Numbered from the stretch's first letter, positions 1 to 9,051 are shown. The stretch: 62,079 nt of DNA from an uncultured Peptoniphilus sp. (GCF_946998875.1 NZ_CAMQAY010000005.1:1-62079), one strand, 5' to 3'. The notes: generated by a model from the letters alone, not told the origin. Program-made: numbers and translations.

Positions 1-347
1 GTAGCAACAATTTCAAATTCCATGGGATTATTTTTCAGCGCCTTATAGTCAAGGGGATACTCGCCCCTGGAAGAGCTTAAATCAGAATAAATATAATCAA
101 GGTCAATGTAAGAGCCAGTCCTTAAATAATTTTTAAAGCTCATGTATTCACTTCTAAAGGCATATTTGTTGTAGAAGACAAAATTTCTCCTTGGCTGCTT
201 TGCCAAAAAAGAAGCACCATTAGCAGCTCCAGCAGAGACTCCAATAAAGTAGTCGCCACTAATATTTTCTTCCATCAAGTAATCAAAAACTCCTGCACCA
301 TAAATGCCACGAGTGCCACCGCCAACATCTACAAATCCTAATTTCAT
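1..347 (-). CDS. Patatin-like phospholipase, N-terminal part (cut by window edge)
   Basis: Only the first 115 codons are in the window; the gene continues beyond base 1. The start ATG at 345-347 follows AAGGAAG. The protein begins MKLGFVDVGGGTRGIYGAG, which is the patatin oxyanion-hole region (glycine-rich turn followed by RG), and about 20 residues later has GVSAG, the GxSxG nucleophile elbow. Patatin-family proteins are serine-aspartate acyl hydrolases acting on lipids. The RG turn and spacing resemble the YjjU-like bacterial subgroup. The catalytic Asp (DGG/DGA) would lie outside the window and cannot be checked. The gene is not obviously part of the HIT operon, because a terminator separates them. 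Confidence 0.85.
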   Translation of the reverse strand, partial: MKLGFVDVGGGTRGIYGAGVFDYLMEENISGDYFIGVSAGAANGASFLAKQPRRNFVFYNKYAFRSEYMSFKNYLRTGSYIDLDYIYSDLSSSRGEYPLDYKALKNNPMEFEIVA

Positions 348-510
348 AAGTCATCTTCCTTCTCTATATATAAAACCTATTATTATCCACCTTAATTATA
401 GTATATAAAAAATTTTTAAAATTTCCTATGGACAAAAGTGTCAAAGTGTTTACCTTTCATTTAATTTCCTTACAAACTTTTAAAATAAAAGATAAATATT
501 TTTCCAAAAA

Positions 511-546
511 ATTCGAAAAAAAATGCTACAAAAAACTCGTAGCATT
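511..546 (-). terminator. Rho-independent terminator after the HIT gene
   Basis: On the minus strand an 8-bp perfect stem AATGCTAC/GTAGCATT (522-529 with 539-546) is followed by a run of T. It closes the heat-shock/modification operon that ends with the HIT gene. The rest of 348-510 is AT-rich; it holds a TATAAT-like hexamer upstream of the patatin gene but no convincing -35 partner. Confidence 0.8.
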
Positions 547-561
547 AAAATTCTAATTAAA

Positions 562-900
562 TCAACCTGGTGGCCAATTTAGGCTTCTTCCGCCAAGTAC
601 ATGGAAGTGAAGGTGATCAACGCTTTGACCTCCATCTTCTTTGCAATTATTTACAATTCTGTAGCCCTTAGTAAGTCCTGCCTCAGCACAAAGTTTTTTG
701 GCAACTAAAAATACATGGCCAATTAAATCCTTGTGGCTATCATCAAGGTCATCTGCTGATGCAATATGTTCCTTTGGCACAATTAAAAAATGTACTGGCG
801 CTTGTGGGTCTATATCCTTAAAGGCATAGACAAGTTCGTCTTCATAAATTTTGTCTGAAGGGATTTCTCCACTAATTATTTTACAAAATAAACAGTCCAT
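562..900 (-). CDS. HIT family protein (histidine triad nucleotide-binding, HinT-like)
   Basis: The protein is 112 residues, the usual length for a bacterial HinT. The histidine triad HLHFH lies at residues 96-100 and gives the catalytic H-x-H-x-H motif of nucleoside phosphoramidate hydrolases. A CxxC pair at residues 3-6 with downstream His is the zinc-type variant seen in many Firmicutes. It is expected to hydrolyse AMP-lysine or AMP-NH2 type adducts in the cytosol; the physiological substrate is not known. It is the last gene of the minus-strand operon, two bases after the DUF1284 gene, and precedes a clear terminator. Confidence 0.93.
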   Translation of the reverse strand: MDCLFCKIISGEIPSDKIYEDELVYAFKDIDPQAPVHFLIVPKEHIASADDLDDSHKDLIGHVFLVAKKLCAEAGLTKGYRIVNNCKEDGGQSVDHLHFHVLGGRSLNWPPG

Positions 901-902
901 TC

Positions 903-1286
903 TTACCTCCTTTTTGCTTCAACTTCTTTGCAAAGCTCATTCCACTGACAAGCTCTGCAAATTTCATCTCGCCTATCTTTACTAAATATTATATCACAGC
1001 TTAAAGCCCTAAGATCCTCCCAAAAATATTTTTCATCATCCCTTAAATTTAAAAGCTTTAAAACTTTTTCGTCGTAGGATTTTACTTTCTCCTCACTCTC
1101 ACAAACTTCTCCAAGATTTTCTGGGCAGTATCTGCAAATATCATCCAAATCTTTTAGAAGCCTTACCTCTGGATTTTCTCTAAGTTTTTTTATAACTTCA
1201 GTCATATTTTTTGAAAAGTCATCGTTATATCCCTCGCCCACAAAATTTTCTGTGCACAAGAGATGATGTGCTCTTATCTTTAACAT
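903..1286 (-). CDS. DUF1284 domain protein, cysteine-rich
   Basis: The protein is 127 residues. The start MLKIRAHHLLC and the Cys pattern (C11, C51, C54, C62, C97, C110, C113, C119) match the DUF1284 family, whose members are thought to bind a metal or Fe-S centre although no activity is established. It lies directly against mtaB (next base) and two bases before the HIT gene, so the three are almost certainly cotranscribed. A link to Fe-S or tRNA chemistry is only suggested by this context. Confidence 0.8.
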   Translation of the reverse strand: MLKIRAHHLLCTENFVGEGYNDDFSKNMTEVIKKLRENPEVRLLKDLDDICRYCPENLGEVCESEEKVKSYDEKVLKLLNLRDDEKYFWEDLRALSCDIIFSKDRRDEICRACQWNELCKEVEAKRR

Positions 1287-2585
1287 TTAATCACCAATAA
1301 TTTCGCAGTTGGCAATTTCGCCTGTATCTAAAATTTTTACACTCTTAATTTTATTTTTAAGGTCAATCTCACTTTTTGCCTTAACTCTAATGTAGTTTGT
1401 AGTGTAGCCGTAATACTCGCCCTCATGTTCTTCTTCAAATAAAACGGACTGAGGGGTCTTCATATTTTCTCTTTCAAAAATTTCTTGGTATTCTTCTCCA
1501 AGGGCAATTAATTTTTCTGACCTTTCCTTTTTAACCTTGCCGTCAATTTGATTTTTCATGACAGCAGCCTTAGTATTCTTTCTCTTGGAATACTTAAAGA
1601 CATGAATCCTTGAAAAGCCAACTTCTCTTACAATGCTCATTGAATCATGAAAGTCTTCCTCACTTTCGCCAGGAAATCCAACTATAATGTCCGTTGTAAG
1701 GCCTGCATGAGGCATATACTTTCTTATAATATTTGCCTTTTCAATGTATTCTTCACGAGTGTATCTTCTATTCATTGCCTTTAAAATGTTATTGGATCCA
1801 GATTGTAGGGACAGGTGGAAGTGGTCGCAGAGCTTTCCAGTTTTCACTGCTCTCTCCATAAAATCATCTGTAATAATTATTGGCTCAACGGAAGAAAGTC
1901 TTATCCTCTCAATGCCATCAACTTCTGCAATACTTTCTATGAGATCAATTAGTCTCATGTCGCCCATGTCCATGCCAAAAGACCCTATGTGAATGCCCGT
2001 CAAAACTATTTCTTTAAAGCCACGATCTGCAAGAGTTCTTGCCTCTCTCACTGAATCTTCAATGGTCCTTGACCTAATTGGTCCCCTGGCAAAGGGAATT
2101 ATGCAGTAGGTACAAAATCTGTTGCAGCCATCTTGAACCTTCATATAGGCACGAGTTCTGTTATTGCTGTCAAAATTTGTGGTGTTGGCAAACTCACGAA
2201 CATTTTTTAAGTCCTTAACAATATTTATTTTTTCGTGAGACTCTTTTGACTCTTCAATTAAGTCCACGATTTTATTTCTCTCAGTGGTTCCAATTACAAC
2301 ATCCACACCCTCAATTTTTTTAACTTCATCGGGACTCACTTGTGAGTAACAACCTACAACTGCCACCACAGAATCTGGGTTTTTCTTTTTTGATTTTCTA
2401 ATAAACTGTCTTGATTTTCTATCTGATAAATTTGTAACTGTGCAAGTATTTACTATATAAACATCGCTAAATTCATCATTTCCAACTTCTCTATAGCCTC
2501 TCTTTTCAAAAATTTCGCTCATGGCTTCTGATTCGTATTGGTTGACCTTGCAGCCAAGAGTTAAAATTGAAAAAGTTTTTTCCAT
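1287..2585 (-). CDS. mtaB: tRNA (N6-L-threonylcarbamoyladenosine(37)-C2)-methylthiotransferase MtaB
   Basis: The protein is 432 residues with the three-part MiaB/MtaB layout. The N-terminal UPF0004 domain carries cluster cysteines C12, C48 and C79. The radical SAM core has CNRFCTYC (C154, C158, C161). A TRAM-like C-terminus follows. The opening LGCKVNQYESEAM is characteristic of MtaB rather than MiaB. It converts t6A37 to ms2t6A37 in ANN-decoding tRNAs, using SAM and two 4Fe-4S clusters. It shares one base with the rsmE stop codon and abuts DUF1284, giving a tight prmA-rsmE-mtaB group of translation-modification genes downstream of dnaJ. Confidence 0.95.
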   Translation of the reverse strand: MEKTFSILTLGCKVNQYESEAMSEIFEKRGYREVGNDEFSDVYIVNTCTVTNLSDRKSRQFIRKSKKKNPDSVVAVVGCYSQVSPDEVKKIEGVDVVIGTTERNKIVDLIEESKESHEKINIVKDLKNVREFANTTNFDSNNRTRAYMKVQDGCNRFCTYCIIPFARGPIRSRTIEDSVREARTLADRGFKEIVLTGIHIGSFGMDMGDMRLIDLIESIAEVDGIERIRLSSVEPIIITDDFMERAVKTGKLCDHFHLSLQSGSNNILKAMNRRYTREEYIEKANIIRKYMPHAGLTTDIIVGFPGESEEDFHDSMSIVREVGFSRIHVFKYSKRKNTKAAVMKNQIDGKVKKERSEKLIALGEEYQEIFERENMKTPQSVLFEEEHEGEYYGYTTNYIRVKAKSEIDLKNKIKSVKILDTGEIANCEIIGD

Positions 2586-3274
2586 TACTCACACTCCTTT
2601 CCATGTATTATATAAAAAGACGCAGTGATTGCTGCAGTCTCGGCTCTTAATATTCTTTTGCCGAGGCCAACTTTTTTTGCATCCTTTAAAATTTCAAGTT
2701 CCCTTTCTGATATGCCGCCTTCAGGTCCAATTATAAGACCAATATTATCGCCAAGCTCATGAATAATTTCTCCAAGCTGAGTCTTGTCTTCATCTTCATA
2801 GCAGAGGACCAGGTCGCCCTTAAATTTTAAAATGTCATCGGTCTTAATTATGTCGTGAACCATGGGGATTACGTCCCTCTTAGACTGTTTTGCAGCAGAC
2901 TCAACAATTTTTTGGTATCTTTCCTTCTTCTTGTCCTTTTTCTTTGAAATGTCAGAAATCGTCCTATCCATTAAAACTGGGTAAAAGTCGCTGACACCAA
3001 TTTCTGTGGCGTGCCTTAAGACATCTTCTGACTTATTATTTTTTAGGACTCCAAAAAATAGGGATAGCCTAACCCTTGATTCGTTAGATTCATCTACCTC
3101 TCCCATTTTTTTAAGCTTGTCGTCATAAAAAGCAAAGGAAAAAATCCCATCATAAAAGACAACTTGAAAGACTTCTCCATCTTCTATCCTAATTACATTT
3201 TTTAAGTGATGGATTGTCTCTTCCTTTAAATTTGTATTTCCCTTAAATTCTCTGTCTTCAAAAAATCTATACAT
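2585..3274 (-). CDS. rsmE: 16S rRNA (uracil(1498)-N3)-methyltransferase RsmE
   Basis: The protein is 229 residues, slightly short of the usual 240-250. An N-terminal PUA-like domain (about 1-70) precedes a SPOUT methyltransferase fold whose knot motif GPEGG lies at residues 183-187, followed by the LGKRILRAETA signature of the family. It methylates U1498 of 16S rRNA in the 30S subunit. It overlaps prmA by eight bases, a common rsmE neighbour after dnaJ in Firmicutes. Confidence 0.95.
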   Translation of the reverse strand: MYRFFEDREFKGNTNLKEETIHHLKNVIRIEDGEVFQVVFYDGIFSFAFYDDKLKKMGEVDESNESRVRLSLFFGVLKNNKSEDVLRHATEIGVSDFYPVLMDRTISDISKKKDKKKERYQKIVESAAKQSKRDVIPMVHDIIKTDDILKFKGDLVLCYEDEDKTQLGEIIHELGDNIGLIIGPEGGISERELEILKDAKKVGLGKRILRAETAAITASFYIIHGKECE

Positions 3275-4169
3275 TTAATTTTCCCACTATTGCTAGCCAA
3301 TTATTTTTTTCTATTTCGTCAATTATTTCAAAATTATTTTCCACTAAGGCATCCATTACCATTTCTCTTCTCTCTTTAATAATTCCTGAAGTGATAAAAA
3401 TTCCGCCAGGATCCATGTGATTTTTTAGATTTTTTATTTCATCAACGATTATTTCTGCAATGATGTTGGAAACAATTAGATCTGCCCTTCCCTTTACTAC
3501 ATCTAAGAGATTTCCCTTTTTGATTTCCATCTTGTCTTCTACATCATTTAATTTTGCATTTTCATGAGATGCGTCAATGCACTTGTCGTCGATGTCAATG
3601 GCAAGAGCCCTCTTTGCACCAAGCTTTAAGGCAGCAATGGCAAGTATACCTGAGCCGCAGCCAATGTCAAAAATTTCGTCGCCTTCATTTACATATTTTT
3701 CTAAAAGTTCAAGGCACATGTAAGTTGACTCGTGAGTTCCAGTTCCAAAAGCCATACCTGGATTTATTTTTATAATTTTTCTATTGCTCTCATATTCTTC
3801 CCATTCAGGAACAATGGCAAGACTATCTCCAATTTCAAGGGGCTTGTAATATTTTTTCCAATTGTTAGCCCAGTCCTCGTCGTCCTTTTCTTCAATGCTT
3901 GCCTGACCCAAGGATTTTTCTTCAAGTTCAGCCTTTATTTTTTTTGCATCATCTGTATTTTCTGGATAAACTTTTATTTCAAAAATTTCTTTATCAGAAT
4001 TTAAAAGAGGATAATCTATAAAGTCCCAGTCCTTTTCGTCTTGGTCCAGTTCCTCCACTAAGTGGCTGGAAACTTCTTCTGTTGTATAAATTCCATAGTC
4101 AAAAAGAATTCCCTCAATTAAATCTTTTTTGTCCTTTGAAGTATTTATTGTCATTTCAATGTATTTCAT
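3267..4169 (-). CDS. prmA: Ribosomal protein L11 methyltransferase PrmA
   Basis: The protein is 300 residues. It has the PrmA signatures GTGTHEST (142-149) and DIGCGSGIL (168-176, SAM-binding motif I), with SNIIAEI further on as motif IV. It trimethylates L11 of the large ribosomal subunit. It lies 73 bases after dnaJ, with a terminator-like hairpin between, so expression may be partly uncoupled from the chaperone genes. rsmE overlaps its end. Confidence 0.94.
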   Translation of the reverse strand: MKYIEMTINTSKDKKDLIEGILFDYGIYTTEEVSSHLVEELDQDEKDWDFIDYPLLNSDKEIFEIKVYPENTDDAKKIKAELEEKSLGQASIEEKDDEDWANNWKKYYKPLEIGDSLAIVPEWEEYESNRKIIKINPGMAFGTGTHESTYMCLELLEKYVNEGDEIFDIGCGSGILAIAALKLGAKRALAIDIDDKCIDASHENAKLNDVEDKMEIKKGNLLDVVKGRADLIVSNIIAEIIVDEIKNLKNHMDPGGIFITSGIIKERREMVMDALVENNFEIIDEIEKNNWLAIVGKLNV

Positions 4170-4210
4170 CTAATCACCTGACTTCATTATATATTACCAC
4201 AAATCTTTAT

Positions 4211-4244
4211 ACAATTTAAAAAATGCGAATCAGTGATCCGCATT
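4211..4244 (-). terminator. Terminator overlapping the dnaJ stop codon
   Basis: On the minus strand AATGCG pairs with CGCATT (4239-4244 with 4222-4227), with partial pairing inside the loop, and runs into a T-rich tract. It overlaps the dnaJ stop and would attenuate read-through into prmA. Confidence 0.65.
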
Positions 4245-5373
4245 AATCAAATAAATCTTTTAACTTGTCTAAAAATGATTTTTTATTTTCTTCAACTTCT
4301 GGCTCAGTCTCTCTCAATTCTTCCAAAAGTTTTCTTTGGTCATCAGAAACTTTTTTAGGAATAATTATGTCGACTTTAAAGAAGAGATCTCCCCTTTGAT
4401 TTTCACGATTTACATAGGGAACTCCTTCTCCCTTTAGTCTAAAGACTGTACCGCCAGTGGTGCCCTTAGGTATATCGTAGTCCACAAGTTTTTTTAGGGT
4501 TGGCACTTTTATCTTTGCGCCAAGAACTGCATCGGGATAGGAAATTGGAATATTTAGATAGATATCATTGCCCTCTCTTTTAAAGACTGCATCAGACCTA
4601 ACTCTAATATAGACAAATATGTCTCCATTTTCTCCACCATTTTCACCAACAGATCCTTGACCCTTTAGTGAAATAATATTTCCAGTGTCCACGCCTTTAG
4701 GAATATTTACTTTTAATTTTTTGCTCTTTAGGACAGCTCCTCTGCCACCACATTTTTTGCAGGGCTCATCAATTACTTCGCCACTACCGTGACACTTGTC
4801 ACAAGAAGAAGTTCTGACAAACCTCCCAAAAGGTGTGTTTTGCTCTGTTGTCACTTGACCAGATCCATGGCACTTGTCGCATTCATGTTTTTCTGTTCCA
4901 GGCTCCATTTTGCTGCCGTGACAATGGCTACACTCTTCCTTGACCTTTACAGAAATTTCTTTCTCCACACCAAAAATTGCTTCAAAGAAATCAAGAGTTA
5001 CATCAACTCTAGTGTCAGGTCCCTTCTTTGGCATGTCCTTTCTATTTGCATATTCGTATCTATTTGATCTTGAGCCGCCAAAAATATCAAAGATGTCATC
5101 AAAAATATCAGAAAAGCCTCCAAAGCCGCTGCCAGCAGAACCGCCCATGTTGCCCTTAAGACCTTCTTCGCCATAGACATCGTAGACTTGTCTCTTTTCA
5201 TCGTCTGATAAGACTTCATAGGCATAGGAAATTTCCTTAAACTTTGCCTCTGCCACTTCGTCTCCTGGATTTAAGTCAGGATGATACTTTTTCGCAAGCT
5301 TTTTATAAGATCTCTTTAATTCTTCTTTGGTTACATTTTTTTCAACTTCAAGAATTTCATAAAAATTTCTCAT
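4243..5373 (-). CDS. dnaJ: Chaperone protein DnaJ
   Basis: The ATG at 5371-5373 (MRNFYEILEVE) is chosen because GAGGTGG lies just upstream; an in-frame TTG twelve bases earlier would place that SD inside the gene. The 376-residue protein has the J domain with HPD (YHPDLNPGD), a Gly/Phe-rich segment with GFGGF, four zinc-finger repeats of CxxC type, and the C-terminal substrate-binding domains. The first repeat, CSHCHGSK, lacks the final Gly of the consensus. DnaJ stimulates DnaK ATPase and delivers clients. It is in the CIRCE-controlled operon, with a terminator between dnaK and dnaJ. Confidence 0.97.
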   Translation of the reverse strand: MRNFYEILEVEKNVTKEELKRSYKKLAKKYHPDLNPGDEVAEAKFKEISYAYEVLSDDEKRQVYDVYGEEGLKGNMGGSAGSGFGGFSDIFDDIFDIFGGSRSNRYEYANRKDMPKKGPDTRVDVTLDFFEAIFGVEKEISVKVKEECSHCHGSKMEPGTEKHECDKCHGSGQVTTEQNTPFGRFVRTSSCDKCHGSGEVIDEPCKKCGGRGAVLKSKKLKVNIPKGVDTGNIISLKGQGSVGENGGENGDIFVYIRVRSDAVFKREGNDIYLNIPISYPDAVLGAKIKVPTLKKLVDYDIPKGTTGGTVFRLKGEGVPYVNRENQRGDLFFKVDIIIPKKVSDDQRKLLEELRETEPEVEENKKSFLDKLKDLFD

Positions 5374-5488
5374 CTTCCACCTCAATAGTTTTATATTCTA
5401 ATATAAAGTCTTGGAAAAATAAAGCTTATTTTGTAATTTCAAATTTTCTCTCAAAATTTTTTCAAGAAAATCAAAATAATTTTAAGCA

Positions 5489-5520
5489 TAAAAAAAGTTG
5501 CAGCCGAAACTGCAACAATT
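5489..5520 (-). terminator. Terminator between dnaK and dnaJ
   Basis: Minus-strand stem GTTGCAG/CTGCAAC (5497-5503 with 5510-5516) is followed by TTTTTTT. It lies just after the dnaK stop and probably lowers dnaJ expression relative to dnaK. Confidence 0.8.
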
Positions 5521-5531
5521 TTATTTAATTA

Positions 5532-7367
5532 TTATTCTTCGTCATCATCAACAACTTCATAATCAGCGTCAACTACATCGTCATCTTGTTTAGCATCATT
5601 AGCGCCTGCTTGACCAGATCCAGCTTGTGCTCCTTGTTGTTTATAAATTTCTTCAGAAATTGCGTAGAAAGCTTGAGTCAATTCTTCAGTCTTAGACTTA
5701 ATAGCTTCAAGGTCTTCGCCATCTTTTACATCCTTTAGAGCCTTAATTGCATCTTCAATCTTAGTCTTGTCTGCATCAGAAATTTTTCCTTCCACATCTT
5801 TTAATGTGTTTTCAGATTGATAAATAATTGAGTCAGCATTGTTCTTTGCTTCAATTAAATCTTTCTTCTTAGCATCTTCTTGTGCATACATTTCAGCTTC
5901 TTTAACTTTCTTTTCAATTTCTTCTTCATTTAAGTTAGTAGAAGATGTAATTGTGATGTGTTGTTCCTTGCCTGTGCCTAAATCTTTTGCACTTACATTT
6001 ACAATACCATTAGCATCAATGTCAAATGTTACTTCAATTTGTGGCACTCCTCTTCTTGCTGGAGCAATTCCATCAAGTGTGAATCTGCCAAGAGTTACAT
6101 TGTCCTTAGCCATTTGTCTTTCACCTTGAAGTACGTGAATTTCTACAGAAGTTTGGTTATCAGCTGCAGTTGTAAATACTTGTGACTTCTTAGTTGGAAT
6201 AGTTGTATTTCTTTCAATAAGTCTTGTTGTGATGTTACCCATTGTTTCAATTCCTAGAGAAAGTGGTGTTACATCAAGTAGTAACAAGTCTTTTACATCA
6301 CCTGAAAGAACTCCACCTTGAATAGCTGCACCAAGGGCAACACATTCATCTGGGTTGATGTCCTTTTGAGGTTGTTTGCCAGTTAATTTTTTAATACATT
6401 CTTGAACTGCTGGAATTCTTGTTGAACCACCAACTAAAAGAACTTTGTCAATGTCATTTGCAGAAAGTCCTGCATCAGAAAGTGCATCCTTAACAGGTCC
6501 TTCAGTCATCTTTACAAGGTCTGCTGTAAGTTCATCAAATTTAGCACGAGTTAAATCCATATTTAAGTGAAGTGGACCAGCTTGTGATGCTGTGATAAAT
6601 GGAAGGTTGATATTAGTTGACATTGTAGAAGAAAGTTCCTTCTTAGCTTTTTCAGCAGCTTCCTTAAGTCTTTGAAGACTCATCTTGTCAGCCTTTAAAT
6701 CAATTCCATTTTCCTTCTTAAATTCTTCAGCAATATAATCGATAACTCTGTTGTCAAAGTCATCTCCACCAAGTTTGTTGTTACCACGAGTTGCGTGTAC
6801 TTCAAATACTCCATCAGATAGTTCAAGGATTGATACGTCGAAAGTACCACCGCCAAGGTCGTAAACCATAACTGTCTGTGCATCCTTGTCCTTGTCTTCT
6901 CCATAAGCAAGAGCTGCTGCAGTTGGTTCGTTTACGATTCTCTTTACATCAAGTCCTGCTATTCTTCCTGCGTCCTTAGTTGCTTGTCTTTGAGCATCTG
7001 TAAAATATGCTGGAACAGTTATTACTGCTTCAGTAATTTTTTCGCCAAGATAAGATTCTGCATCAGATTTTAATTTTTGTAAAATCATAGCTGAAATATC
7101 TTGTGGTGTATAAGTCTTTGAATCTATTTTTACATTAAAGTCAGAACCCATGTGTCTCTTAATAGATGAAACAGTTCTATCAGGATTTGTGATAGCTTGT
7201 CTCTTAGCAGTTTCTCCTACTAATCTTTCTCCATCCTTTGTAAAAGCTACAACTGAAGGTGTAGTTCTATTACCTTCGATGTTTGGAATTATTACAGCGT
7301 CTCCGCCTTCCATTACTGCTACTGCAGAGTTAGTTGTTCCTAAATCAATACCAATTATTTTTCCCAT
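5532..7367 (-). CDS. dnaK: Molecular chaperone DnaK (Hsp70)
   Basis: The protein is 611 residues, typical for Firmicutes. The nucleotide-binding domain opens GIDLGTTNSAVAV and contains the AYGEDKDKDAQTVMVYDLGGGTFDVS signature region and LVGGSTRIPAVQ. The substrate-binding domain follows, then a helical lid ending in an acidic DDDEE tail. It binds exposed hydrophobic peptides in an ATP-driven cycle with DnaJ and GrpE. It lies 25 bases after grpE with a good GGAGGT ribosome site. Confidence 0.99.
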   Translation of the reverse strand: MGKIIGIDLGTTNSAVAVMEGGDAVIIPNIEGNRTTPSVVAFTKDGERLVGETAKRQAITNPDRTVSSIKRHMGSDFNVKIDSKTYTPQDISAMILQKLKSDAESYLGEKITEAVITVPAYFTDAQRQATKDAGRIAGLDVKRIVNEPTAAALAYGEDKDKDAQTVMVYDLGGGTFDVSILELSDGVFEVHATRGNNKLGGDDFDNRVIDYIAEEFKKENGIDLKADKMSLQRLKEAAEKAKKELSSTMSTNINLPFITASQAGPLHLNMDLTRAKFDELTADLVKMTEGPVKDALSDAGLSANDIDKVLLVGGSTRIPAVQECIKKLTGKQPQKDINPDECVALGAAIQGGVLSGDVKDLLLLDVTPLSLGIETMGNITTRLIERNTTIPTKKSQVFTTAADNQTSVEIHVLQGERQMAKDNVTLGRFTLDGIAPARRGVPQIEVTFDIDANGIVNVSAKDLGTGKEQHITITSSTNLNEEEIEKKVKEAEMYAQEDAKKKDLIEAKNNADSIIYQSENTLKDVEGKISDADKTKIEDAIKALKDVKDGEDLEAIKSKTEELTQAFYAISEEIYKQQGAQAGSGQAGANDAKQDDDVVDADYEVVDDDEE

Positions 7368-7392
7368 ATAAATTACCTCCTAAATAATTCAC

Positions 7393-7941
7393 TTATTGTG
7401 AAACTTTGACCATTGCAGGTCTTAACGTTTTATCATTAATTAAATAACCCTTTTGTAAAACTTCAATTACATAGCCACTGTCGTATTCGTCAGAATCTTC
7501 AGTTAATACTGCGTGGTGATAAGTTGGGTCGAACTCTTCACCTAGTGCCTTCATCTCAACTATACCTTCCTTTTTAAGGACATCAGTAAGTTGATTTTTT
7601 ATCATCAATATCCCGTCATAAGTTGAGTCCTTTTCTCCAATAGAATCTAGGGCTCTCTCAAAATTGTCAAGAACGGGAAGTAAGTCATTTACTATTTTTT
7701 TAACTCCAAGCTCAACATATTCAGTCTTTTGAGCTTCAGTTCTTCTCTTGTAGTTAGCAAAGTCTGCTTGAAGTCTCATGAACTTGTCCATTAAATCTTG
7801 GTACTTTTCATCATCAGATGAGTCACTAGTAACTTCTTGACTTTCATCTTGAACTTCTTCTTTAACTACATCTTCTATATTTTCATTTTCTAAATCTTTA
7901 TTTTCATCTAAATTTTCTTTTTTTATATCATCATTTGTCAT
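7393..7941 (-). CDS. grpE: Nucleotide exchange factor GrpE
   Basis: The ATG at 7939-7941 (MTNDDIKKEN) is preferred over a GTG four codons upstream because GAGGGAG sits directly before it. The protein has an acidic N-terminal tail (about 1-45), the long dimerising helix with FMRLQADFANYKRR, and the C-terminal beta domain (LINDKTLRPAMVKV). GrpE releases ADP from DnaK. The start is eight bases beyond the hrcA stop. Confidence 0.96.
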   Translation of the reverse strand: MTNDDIKKENLDENKDLENENIEDVVKEEVQDESQEVTSDSSDDEKYQDLMDKFMRLQADFANYKRRTEAQKTEYVELGVKKIVNDLLPVLDNFERALDSIGEKDSTYDGILMIKNQLTDVLKKEGIVEMKALGEEFDPTYHHAVLTEDSDEYDSGYVIEVLQKGYLINDKTLRPAMVKVSQ

Positions 7942-7949
7942 GTACTCCC

Positions 7950-8972
7950 TCACATTTCTTTTAATCCTCTCGTCAAAGCGTCGCTAAAAGTTTTAACGAC
8001 CTTAACCAATCTCGTGTAATCAATTCTAACTGGTCCAATTAGTCCAATGCTGCCATAGATACCAAAGTCCTTGGCAAAGGGTGCCCGAATGATTGTGTTT
8101 TCTTTCATTAGACTTGCACTGTTTTCTGAACCAATAATCACTTCAACATCTCCTGTGAAGTTATCATTATTTAAGATTTGAAATAAACTGTCTCTGTCCT
8201 CAACTAAACTCATAAAATCTTTAGCCTTGTCAAGATCCCTATATTCGTCAAAATTTAAAATATTAGTGAGGCCGTCATAATAAATTTCAATGGATGAGAC
8301 CTTTTTATTAAACTTGCTTGCAATTTTTACAACATTGGAAATAAAATTCCCATGCCTAATCATGTCATCGGAAAGAGAAATTTTTAGTGACTCAATTTTG
8401 TCAAAATCAATTCCCGACATCTTTTCATTTAAAACCTTCTCTATATAATAAAAATCTTCGTCAGGAATATTTTCTATTTCTAAAAAATATCTCTCAATAA
8501 CTCCCTTGTCCCCTATTAGAACTAAGAGAGCTGTTTTTTCGTCGATCTTTACTAGAGTTAGTCTTTTTATCTTTGTGTCAGCCTTTTGCGGTGTAATAAG
8601 ATATGCCGTACAGTTGCTGACGCTGGCAAGTAAGTTTACAGCATTTTTATAAAAGTCTTCAATATTTCTTGAAGTGTATAAAAGTCTGTCCTTGATTTTT
8701 TCTGAAGCATCCATGTCGTGAAAGTCACTAAAACTTTTAAAAAATTCATCAACATAGAACCTATAAGCCTTGTCAGAAGGAATCCTTCCCGCTGATTGAT
8801 GAGGCTTATTTAAAAAACCAAGGTCTTCAAGATCTGCCATTTCATTTCTTATTGTCGCTGAACTAACTCCAAGGTCGTAATCTTTGGAGAGAGTTCGTGA
8901 CCCGACGGGAGTGGGCATATCAATGTATGCCTCAATTATGGCATTTAAAATATTTATTTTTCTAGTATCCAT
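7950..8972 (-). CDS. hrcA: Heat-inducible transcription repressor HrcA
   Basis: The ATG at 8970-8972 (MDTRKINILNAIIEAY) is chosen because AAAGGAGGA lies seven bases upstream; a GTG seven codons earlier lies inside the operator. The N-terminal winged helix reads GSRTLSKDYDLGVSSATIRNEMADLEDLGFL, followed by PHQSAGRIPSDKAYR, both HrcA signatures. HrcA is folded by GroEL and represses CIRCE-bearing operons. A CIRCE element lies 15 bases upstream, so the operon is autoregulated. groESL is not in this window. Confidence 0.97.
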   Translation of the reverse strand: MDTRKINILNAIIEAYIDMPTPVGSRTLSKDYDLGVSSATIRNEMADLEDLGFLNKPHQSAGRIPSDKAYRFYVDEFFKSFSDFHDMDASEKIKDRLLYTSRNIEDFYKNAVNLLASVSNCTAYLITPQKADTKIKRLTLVKIDEKTALLVLIGDKGVIERYFLEIENIPDEDFYYIEKVLNEKMSGIDFDKIESLKISLSDDMIRHGNFISNVVKIASKFNKKVSSIEIYYDGLTNILNFDEYRDLDKAKDFMSLVEDRDSLFQILNNDNFTGDVEVIIGSENSASLMKENTIIRAPFAKDFGIYGSIGLIGPVRIDYTRLVKVVKTFSDALTRGLKEM

Positions 8973-8986
8973 AATTTCCTCCTTTG

Positions 8987-9013
8987 TTAGCACTCATTAA
9001 TGTCGAGTGCTAA
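8987..9013 (-). promoter_or_regulatory. CIRCE operator (HrcA binding site)
   Basis: TTAGCACTC, nine bases, then GAGTGCTAA: a perfect inverted repeat identical to the CIRCE consensus. It lies between the promoter and the hrcA ribosome site, the normal place for HrcA repression and transcript pairing. Confidence 0.97.
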
Positions 9014-9022
9014 TCTATTTAT

Positions 9023-9051
9023 ATAGTACCCTCTTCTCATAGCTTTGTCAA
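9023..9051 (-). promoter_or_regulatory. SigA-type promoter of the hrcA operon
   Basis: Minus-strand TTGACA (9046-9051) and TACTAT (9023-9028) are separated by 17 bases. The -35 is a perfect consensus. The CIRCE begins ten bases downstream of the -10, so repressor binding would cover the transcription start. Confidence 0.88.

Noticed and set aside
5374..5385. TTG start for DnaJ four codons upstream
   Set aside because: It would place the Shine-Dalgarno inside the gene and add residues absent from DnaJ proteins.
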